From Methylacidiphilales bacterium (lineage in GTDB: Bacteria; Verrucomicrobiota; Verrucomicrobiia; Methylacidiphilales; UBA1321), in contig JAJSLI010000056.1 in the NCBI GenBank assembly GCA_021272315.1, forward strand, positions 1-36,381: a DNA stretch of 36,381 nt. The letters are read 5' to 3'. A model generated the notes under the pieces. It ran no database searches and had not been told where the DNA came from. It saw nothing but the letters and a program-made list of their open reading frames with translations. Positions 30,601 through 36,381 of the stretch are shown piece by piece (the first letter of the stretch is position 1; every line of letters starts with the position of its first letter). Position numbers and translations under genes: made by a program.

Positions 30601-32760
30601 ATGACCGCAACGTGGGTTTGCTTGCTGCTGTTTGGCCCGATGGCCTGGGCCCAGACTCCGCCTTCTCCACCGAGCCCGACCTCAACAACGGCTCCGACTC
30701 CAGCACCGGTGCCGGAATGGGCGATCTCATCCGCACCGGCACGGTTTGTCGTCGACCAGGAAGGACCGGACAAGCCCGCGCCCGTATCCTGGGTGACTCT
30801 TTGTGTGCCGGACCTGGACTGGCTGACCCTGCCGATCCGGGTTTTTGCGGACAACGGGACCGCCGCCGGTTGCGACCTGCTGTGGACGGCCCCCGGCGAG
30901 CCGGCGACGCTGCTCTTCGATTCCTCCTCGGGCGCGAAAAGGTACAAAATTTATTTCGGTTCCAACTGGCCCGCGCTGCATCTCGACAATCCGAAGTCGG
31001 GCGTGATTTTGGAAAGCAGGGCCGGTGACGGGAAGCCGATGTATGACCTCACCGGCATGCTCCAGGCCTGGAACCACAGCACCACGGTCTACGGCCGGGG
31101 CATCGTCGGGAGTATTTTTGAGGGAGGGCATCGCTTTGGACCGCAGGCCAATATTTTTGAGCATTTCCAAGGTTGGTTCGACGTGGCCGCGCCGGAGCAC
31201 CTGCAACTGGCGGCGATTTCCAACGACGCCTCGTTTGTTCTTATCGACGGCAAGGAAGTGGTCGAATGGCCCGGATTGCACGGGTTCCATGAGGGTCTCC
31301 AAGGCCAGCATCAGGGAGCGGTCGATTTGACGCCGGGAGTCCATCTTTTGGAGTGTTACAACGCCTATGCGCCGGACCCCAACCCCGACCGGCATCATCC
31401 GCTGCTGTGCTGTCTTGCGGCCATGGGCGGCGCGTTGCCGCAATGGACGATGCTGATGCCGAGCGCCGGCTTTTTTCGGCCCATCAGCCACGCGCATGTG
31501 GTCGATTACCAATTGGAATCGAGCACGCCCGGAACCGAGGCGGGAGCGCGCGCGCCCGCTTATGCGATCGAGTGGCTCTTCAACGGCCAAAGCGTGATCG
31601 GGCCGGATGTTCCGGATATCGGCCTGATTTCCACGCAATTGACCTGCCGCCCGCAGCCAACCGGCACAGCAACATGGACCTTCGACGACGGAACAACGGC
31701 CCAGGGCGCGGTCGTGCAGCATCTTTTTCCGCGTCCGGGCATGCGCACGGTCCGGCTCTCGGCGACGGATGGAACGAAAGACCTCGGTTCCGTCGTCCGG
31801 ACGATCAGCATTCACCCGAACTGGACGCAACTGACCACCTATCCCCCGCAACTGACCCCCGCGCATCTGACGGATCTGATGAACCGCGATCCGGCGACGT
31901 TTTCCGCGTCGGACCTGGCCGGCTGCGTGGCCGTGTTCGGTGTTTTCAAGAATTCCGACGGCCTGCTGAAAATTCTCCCCGCGGTTTGCGCCGGGATGAA
32001 GGGGATGAATGACGCCGATTTGCCCTACGTCAAAACCGCGGGCGTCTATCTCGCCAACGAAGATTTGCTCCATTTCAGCGAGGCGGGCCAACTACTCAGG
32101 GCGCTGGTTGATCGCTGCCCGACGGACGCGCCTTCACCCCAATTGATCACGATCGGCAGCGAGGCGCGATTGGCGCTGGCGCAGTTGACGCTTAAGACCT
32201 CGGACCATGCCGACGAGGTCAAAATGCTGCTGGACGGGGTCGATGTCCAGGCCCTGACGGGCGATGAACACCGCGCGTTCGATATTCTTCGCGCTGATCT
32301 GGCCCTGGCGACGGGTGACGTGGCCGGGGCGAAGAAGCAGTATCAAAACCTGACCGGAGAGCCGTCCGGCCCCGACGCGCGCAGTTCGGTCCGCCGCACG
32401 GCCCGGATCGGCCAGGCCCGCGCTTTTCTCGACCGGAAAGACTTTGAGGCGACCGAGAACGCGTTGACGGAAGTGGCCTGGCAGGCTCCCATCGAGAAAA
32501 TGTCGCCGGACTGGGCGCTTACCCGGCTTCGTCTCTACCAGGAGCAAGGTTTGCCGGGTGCGGCCTACCTTTGGGCCACGCGGCTCCTGCCGGTGATTAC
32601 GGAGAGCGGACGCAGCGAACTTCTTTTTCGGCTGATCGACCTGGCCTTCACGCAGGGTCACGACGACGTGGCAAAGAAAGCGCTGGCGGAACTTTTGCAG
32701 AAGCATCCCTACAGCGAGGAAGCGGCCAAGGCCAAGGAAAAGTGGCCGGGGAAAGGCTAG
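30601..32760 (+). CDS. Secreted PA14-like, PKD and TPR-like protein
   Basis: This 719-residue exported protein begins with MTATWVCLLLFGPMAWAQ, a signal peptide, which is why I chose ATG 30601 over GTG 30544. After a Pro/Thr linker (PPSPPSPTSTTAPTPAP), residues about 150-255 resemble a PA14-type carbohydrate-binding fold (FQGWFDVAAPEHLQLAAISNDASFVLIDGKEVV, then GVHLLECYNAY). Residues about 355-400 resemble a PKD domain (TWTFDDG, then GMRTVRLSATDG). From about 430 to the end it is helical with TPR-like hairpins (DADLPYVKTAGVYLANEDL, AFDILRADLALATGDVAGAKKQY, and a C-terminal TPR ending YSEEAAKAKEKW). No catalytic residues are recognised. It may bind glycans or partner proteins at the cell surface. 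It lies 96 bp after emrB. Confidence 0.65.
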   Translation: MTATWVCLLLFGPMAWAQTPPSPPSPTSTTAPTPAPVPEWAISSAPARFVVDQEGPDKPAPVSWVTLCVPDLDWLTLPIRVFADNGTAAGCDLLWTAPGEPATLLFDSSSGAKRYKIYFGSNWPALHLDNPKSGVILESRAGDGKPMYDLTGMLQAWNHSTTVYGRGIVGSIFEGGHRFGPQANIFEHFQGWFDVAAPEHLQLAAISNDASFVLIDGKEVVEWPGLHGFHEGLQGQHQGAVDLTPGVHLLECYNAYAPDPNPDRHHPLLCCLAAMGGALPQWTMLMPSAGFFRPISHAHVVDYQLESSTPGTEAGARAPAYAIEWLFNGQSVIGPDVPDIGLISTQLTCRPQPTGTATWTFDDGTTAQGAVVQHLFPRPGMRTVRLSATDGTKDLGSVVRTISIHPNWTQLTTYPPQLTPAHLTDLMNRDPATFSASDLAGCVAVFGVFKNSDGLLKILPAVCAGMKGMNDADLPYVKTAGVYLANEDLLHFSEAGQLLRALVDRCPTDAPSPQLITIGSEARLALAQLTLKTSDHADEVKMLLDGVDVQALTGDEHRAFDILRADLALATGDVAGAKKQYQNLTGEPSGPDARSSVRRTARIGQARAFLDRKDFEATENALTEVAWQAPIEKMSPDWALTRLRLYQEQGLPGAAYLWATRLLPVITESGRSELLFRLIDLAFTQGHDDVAKKALAELLQKHPYSEEAAKAKEKWPGKG

Positions 32761-32862
32761 GTCAAGAGTGTACCGATAGCCAGTCTCCTATTCCTTGTCA
32801 CTTGACCCCTTGGCATCGACACAGGCTCCGTTCGCTTGGGTTAGGGGTTTGGCGTATTTGTA
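32761..32862. other. Convergent intergenic region
   Basis: These 102 bp separate the PA14/PKD protein and the convergent isomerase-like gene. GGTCAAG (32760-32766) and CTTGACC (32801-32807) are complementary, but the 34-base spacing makes a poor terminator. No gene is seen. Confidence 0.4.
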
Positions 32863-33651
32863 TTATTTATGACATTCAGGCCCAAACTCAAAGAGCGGTT
32901 TGAATTCCTTCAAGGCCTGTCGAACATCCGGCAATTCCGGATGCCAAAGCTTTTCCCATTCGAGGGAAATGCCGTGGGAATAATGCTCCTGGGACAATAA
33001 TCGCCGCAAGGCCTCCACCGGATACTCGCCGGCACCTGGCAAGACACATTTGTATTTCGCCCCAGCCTTTTGCGATTGGCTGTCATTGAAGTGGATATGG
33101 CGCACCAGCGGCCCGATCTGCCGCCAGGTTTGCGCGGGGGACTCGCCCGCGATGCGCCACGTATGATGGGAATCCCATAAGACAAGCACCGGTTCGTCGA
33201 GCCTTTGGTTCAATCTCAAGCAGGCGGCGGGAGATGAAAATGAGGAATGCGTCTCGATCAGGATTTCGCACGCCGCCGATCTCTCGCGCATAAGCGACCG
33301 GCACCGTCGTACCGTTTGGGCGGCCTGATCCATGGCGGAGTCCGGCAGGGAATCTCCGCCCCCGAAGACGCGCACGTAGGGGGCACGCAGCGCCGTCGCC
33401 ACATCGACGAACCGGAGAAAAGTATCGATGTCCTCGCCGGTGGCTTCAGTCAAATGCAGGCTGGTGGCAACAAGCCGGACACCGGGCCCAACCGGCGGCG
33501 TCGCATCCACCGCGGCAAAATAGCCCGGCAGATCGATGGTGCCTCCCAAAGCGCGCAACTCAATGAAATCCAAACCGAACTCCAAGGCAAGGGAGGCCAT
33601 CTCCGAGAGCGAAGCCTCAGGATAGCCGATACTGGAGAAGCCGTATTGCAT
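32863..33651 (-). CDS. Sugar phosphate isomerase/epimerase-like TIM barrel
   Basis: This 262-residue protein belongs to the xylose isomerase-like / AP endonuclease 2 superfamily, whose members interconvert sugars or related polyols with a divalent metal. The metal-binding pattern appears in ILIETHSSF (Glu and His), VLVLWDSHHTW (Asp, His), HIHFNDSQ (His and Asp) and GISLEWEKLWHPEL (Glu). VRVFGGGD and VATSLHLTE complete the barrel. I start it at ATG 33651; the frame stays open for 70 more codons upstream, but that stretch is basic and does not fit the family. It is probably cytoplasmic. It lies downstream of the TPR membrane protein on the same strand, although about 100 bp apart. Substrate is unknown. 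Confidence 0.85.
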   Translation of the reverse strand: MQYGFSSIGYPEASLSEMASLALEFGLDFIELRALGGTIDLPGYFAAVDATPPVGPGVRLVATSLHLTEATGEDIDTFLRFVDVATALRAPYVRVFGGGDSLPDSAMDQAAQTVRRCRSLMRERSAACEILIETHSSFSSPAACLRLNQRLDEPVLVLWDSHHTWRIAGESPAQTWRQIGPLVRHIHFNDSQSQKAGAKYKCVLPGAGEYPVEALRRLLSQEHYSHGISLEWEKLWHPELPDVRQALKEFKPLFEFGPECHK

Positions 33652-33754
33652 GGGTATCAGGTCGATCGGTCCGTAAGGCCGAGGCCTGTTCCTGTCTATC
33701 CGCCCGGCCACTTGGTGTCGATACTGCGGTCCGACTCCTTTATTACGAAACCCT

Positions 33755-35530
33755 TTATTTAGAATCGGGAGCTTGCCGCGCCATGGCCTGCACTTTGGCC
33801 AGATTGTTTTGAGCGTTCCTGTAGTCCGGCTTGAGTCGCAAAGCCTCTTGAAACTGGGCAATCGCCTCGTCCATGCGGCCCATGCGATATAAAGTGATGC
33901 CGAGGTCGTAGTGGATCCCAGCAGAGTCGGGATTGATTTTCAGAGCCTCTTGCATTTGGGCTACCGCCTCATCCATCTGCCCTTTCTGAGCGAGAGCCCA
34001 GCCAAGGTCATTGTGGGCTTCGGCAAGGCTGGGGTCGATTTCCAGAGCCTTTTGATACTGGACAATCGCCTCGTCCAGTTGTCCCTTTTGATATAGAGCA
34101 ATGCCAAGATTGATGTGGGCATTCGCATAGTTGGGGTCGATTTCCAAGGCCTTTTGGATCAGAGCCATCCCCTCGTCCACCTGCCCCTTTTGCAAGAGAG
34201 ACAAGCCAAAGTTGTTATTGGCCAACACGCAGTTCGGATTCTTCGCCAGTGTATCGGTCCAGAGTGCCTCCGGGCTTTCATAAGCCCAAGCCCGCTGCCA
34301 ACTCAACACCCCGAGAACCAGCAAGAGTCCGGCACAAAGACCGGCTTGCAGCCACGGTTTTTTCGGTATGACAAAATTCACCAACCGAGCCATCCCCGCC
34401 GCGCACGGGACGATGATTCCCAAACACGCCAAATACTGGAAGTGGTCCGCCACGAAGGAATACCGGAACGGATAGACATTCAAAAAGCCCAAGGCCGGAA
34501 ACAAGGTTCCGACAAAAAAAAGAAAGCCAGCCAGCGGTCCCCGCCAGCGCCGACTCAACCAGACCAACGCCATCGCCACCATCACCACCCCCGCCGGGAA
34601 AAGATATTGCCACCAAACAGTCTCGCTAACATCCCAGTGGGGATAGATGAAAATCAAGTCCGCCGGCCAAAACACCTTGCCCAGATAAAACCAGACCGCC
34701 CGCCCGGCGATAAGGGTCCGTTCAGCAAACGTAAAATTATAATCAGCGCCTTCCGCCTTGAGGACATGCCGCTCCACCCAGGCGGTGAACAGTCCGCTGG
34801 CCATCCCCACGAGAAAAAAAGGAACCAGTGGCGCGATATCCTGTTTCCAGGACAGTTTCCCCCGCTTCCACCAGAATACCACCAGCAAGGCCGCCGGCAG
34901 CGTGGCGATGACGCTTTTCGACAGCAAGCCCAACACGAAGAGCAGTAAAGAAAAGCCATACGCCTTGGTTTCCCTCGTGCGATCAAATTTCAGGTAAGCC
35001 AACGCCGCACTGAAATAAAAGACCCCCGAAAGCATGTTTTTGAGTTCGGACACCCACGCCACCGACTCCACCTGCACCGGATGCAGGGCGAAGATGGCGG
35101 CCGCCAGCCAGGCCCCCGGCACTTCCAAGCAACGGAGAATCCTAAGGAGAAGGAGCGCCGAAAAGGCGTACAGAAGAACGTTGACGAGATGGTAGCCCAG
35201 CGGCGCATCACCCCAAAGCCTGTGCTCCACCCAAAAGATGCCATGGACCAGCGGATAGTATTGCTGGGTGGCGCCCAGCTCGAACCAGATGCGTCCCAGA
35301 CCTGCCCACGAACGCAGATCGAATCGTGTAACGTGGGCATTATCGTCCCAGATGAAACCCGCCCACCACACCGGCGTATAGGTCAGAATGACGGCCAGAA
35401 CCAGGATCAGTCCCCAAAGCCAGTCGCGGCTCAGCCATGATGGTGGTGACGGAGCCGGCGCAACTTTCCCGAGGGCTTTCGTGAAAACTTCACCGCCCGC
35501 CACCATCTTTCTCGTGGGTCGATTCGCCAT
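33755..35530 (-). CDS. GT-C-like multipass membrane protein with C-terminal TPRs
   Basis: This 591-residue inner-membrane protein has about ten hydrophobic segments after a short basic N-terminus. [10 protein letters not shown] just after the first segment is the acidic (Asp-Asp) motif of GT-C glycosyltransferases of the PMT/TMTC type. [17 protein letters not shown] and [15 protein letters not shown], then [22 protein letters not shown], are hallmarks of this TMTC-like bacterial family. From about residue 420, four to five TPRs follow ([51 protein letters not shown]), nearly identical to one another. I chose the ATG at 35530; the frame runs further to 35626 but across an inverted repeat. The donor would be a lipid-linked sugar. 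O-glycosylation of surface proteins is an inference from the family. Confidence 0.85.
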   Translation of the reverse strand: MANRPTRKMVAGGEVFTKALGKVAPAPSPPSWLSRDWLWGLILVLAVILTYTPVWWAGFIWDDNAHVTRFDLRSWAGLGRIWFELGATQQYYPLVHGIFWVEHRLWGDAPLGYHLVNVLLYAFSALLLLRILRCLEVPGAWLAAAIFALHPVQVESVAWVSELKNMLSGVFYFSAALAYLKFDRTRETKAYGFSLLLFVLGLLSKSVIATLPAALLVVFWWKRGKLSWKQDIAPLVPFFLVGMASGLFTAWVERHVLKAEGADYNFTFAERTLIAGRAVWFYLGKVFWPADLIFIYPHWDVSETVWWQYLFPAGVVMVAMALVWLSRRWRGPLAGFLFFVGTLFPALGFLNVYPFRYSFVADHFQYLACLGIIVPCAAGMARLVNFVIPKKPWLQAGLCAGLLLVLGVLSWQRAWAYESPEALWTDTLAKNPNCVLANNNFGLSLLQKGQVDEGMALIQKALEIDPNYANAHINLGIALYQKGQLDEAIVQYQKALEIDPSLAEAHNDLGWALAQKGQMDEAVAQMQEALKINPDSAGIHYDLGITLYRMGRMDEAIAQFQEALRLKPDYRNAQNNLAKVQAMARQAPDSK

Positions 35531-35587
35531 GGCGTCTGAGTTATAGGATGAACTCTTTCCGTTTTCAGAGAAGCAGATTGTTCTTCC

Positions 35588-35606
35588 CGTTCCCAACTTG
35601 GAAACG
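35588..35606. repeat. Imperfect inverted repeat in a divergent promoter region
   Basis: CGTTCCCAA and TTGGAAACG are complementary in 8 of 9 positions around a single central base, in the 126-bp region between the TPR membrane protein (-) and the DUF4159 gene (+). It resembles a short dispersed palindrome I recall from several bacterial phyla, or an operator for either gene. Confidence 0.35.
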
Positions 35607-35656
35607 AGAAGAAGATTGGAGAGCAACTGTTCAAGCGCTAAGGTGTTTCATCCCAT

Positions 35657-36381
35657 ATGGCACGCACCTTTCTTCTCGTGGTGCTGGTTCTGGTTTATCT
35701 CTGCCAACCCTCCTTTGGGGCGGGAGAGAACGATTGGTTTGTGCCTTTGGGCAAACCTCCCGAAGCCCCGCCCAAGCGCATTTCGGGCGGCGAGGGCTTT
35801 CCGCCCTTGCCGTTGCCCGCCACGCCCCTGCGTCGCACCGAGAGAAAGCGGCAACCCACCCCGCCGTCCCTGTTCGGCAAGGTGATTTGGGGGGAACAAG
35901 GTTCCTTCACCTACGCCGGGGGAACCACCACCCAGATTACCGATTGGAACCTCTGCCCGGCTGATCTTCAACACCTGTTCCACAAGGTCCAGGACAAGCT
36001 GGGCCTGCAATATGGCTATGACGAGGTTTCCCTGCCCTCCTTTGGGGGCGATCCCGACAAAATGGCCGTGCTTTTCTTCAGCGGCACGCGGACCCTGAAG
36101 CTCGATTCCGCCAGCCTGGCCAAACTTCGCGCCTACGTCCTGAGGGGGGGCATGCTCTGCTTCGATTCGGTGGCCGGATCGCCCTACTTTTACGATTCGG
36201 CGCGCGCGCGCATGCAGCAGGCCTTCCCGGAACTGGCGTGGCGCGTCATTCCGCCCGATCACCCGCTTTACCACATGGTGACCGACGTCAACACGGTCCA
36301 CTACTCGGCCAACGTCAAGTCCGACAAACCCTATCTCGAGGGCCTCTACATCGGTTCCCGCATTGCCGTGCTGATTTCAAA
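35657..36381 (+). CDS. DUF4159 domain exported protein (partial)
   Basis: This frame starts at ATG 35657 and is open to the window end (241 codons). A signal peptide, MARTFLLVVLVLVYLCQPSFGAG, is followed by a Pro/Arg-rich linker. A DUF4159-like domain then begins around residue 80 with FTYAGGTTTQITDWNLCP, continuing VLFFSGTRTLKLDSASLAKL, RAYVLRGGMLCFDSVAG and IPPDHPLYHMV. This matches the family's order of strands, with a ThuA/glutamine-amidotransferase-like fold. DUF4159 proteins are common in Planctomycetota and Verrucomicrobiota near MoxR and von Willebrand genes, but their role is unknown. The C-terminus lies beyond the window. It diverges from the TPR membrane protein. Confidence 0.82.
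   Translation, partial: MARTFLLVVLVLVYLCQPSFGAGENDWFVPLGKPPEAPPKRISGGEGFPPLPLPATPLRRTERKRQPTPPSLFGKVIWGEQGSFTYAGGTTTQITDWNLCPADLQHLFHKVQDKLGLQYGYDEVSLPSFGGDPDKMAVLFFSGTRTLKLDSASLAKLRAYVLRGGMLCFDSVAGSPYFYDSARARMQQAFPELAWRVIPPDHPLYHMVTDVNTVHYSANVKSDKPYLEGLYIGSRIAVLIS

Noticed and set aside
30727-32091. A 454-codon minus-strand frame opposite the PA14/PKD protein
   Set aside because: It is Arg/Gln-rich with no signal peptide or domain; the plus-strand frame has a signal peptide and recognisable modules.
33652-33861. A 70-residue N-terminal extension of the sugar isomerase-like protein
   Set aside because: The extension is basic, overlaps the end of the TPR gene and does not resemble the family; ATG 33651 begins the first barrel strand.

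Overview
The window looks like a chromosomal segment of a GC-rich, Gram-negative bacterium of the PVC group, most likely Verrucomicrobiota. The reasons are an exosortase/EpsI pair together with a PEP-CTERM protein made of autotransporter-type beta-strand repeats, a DUF4159 protein, GYF_2 (DUF4339) domains, a large secreted GH2-like enzyme, and a general shortage of Shine-Dalgarno sequences. The lineage is inferred from gene content and style; no rRNA or tRNA gene was seen.

Layout. 1-992 (+): the end of an exosortase and its partner EpsI, followed by a 745-residue membrane-anchored protein of unknown function (1057-3294). 3350-6986 (-): a surface-glycan cluster read right to left: a double-ACT protein, an HldD-like epimerase, a small GYF_2 protein, a 16-codon GYF_2-like remnant, a family 2 glycosyltransferase and a WecG/TagA glycosyltransferase. 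7178-9127 (+): a small helical protein, a Ppx/GppA phosphatase lacking its C-terminal domain, and a separate HD-domain protein. 9135-10226 (-): recA, with a LexA-box-like palindrome over its promoter. 10488-11802: a small secreted protein and a convergent homocysteine S-methyltransferase. 12348-17795 (+): an 1815-residue beta-strand-repeat protein with a PEP-CTERM sorting signal, followed by paired dispersed repeats. 18094-22636 (-): a two-gene RND efflux system. 22924-26853 (+): a secreted GH2-like protein whose acid/base glutamate appears to be missing. 26943-30504 (+): a TetR regulator, a small protein, and an EmrA/EmrB-type MFS efflux pair, with the same 20-bp operator-like sequence before the regulator and before the pump operon. 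30601-36381: a secreted PA14-like/PKD/TPR-like protein (+), a sugar-phosphate isomerase-like protein (-), a GT-C-like membrane protein with TPRs (-), and the start of a DUF4159 protein (+).

How the genes fit together. The exosortase/EpsI genes and the PEP-CTERM protein belong to one sorting pathway that places proteins at the outer surface. The adjacent glycan cluster fits the known link between exosortases and exopolysaccharide loci. Two efflux systems (RND and MFS) lack a local outer-membrane channel. No CRISPR array, insertion sequence, phage or tRNA was found. The least-explained items are the GH2-like enzyme with the altered active site, the small protein at the head of the TetR-linked pump operon, the GYF_2 remnants, an interleaved inverted repeat between recA and the next gene, and several short dispersed repeats.
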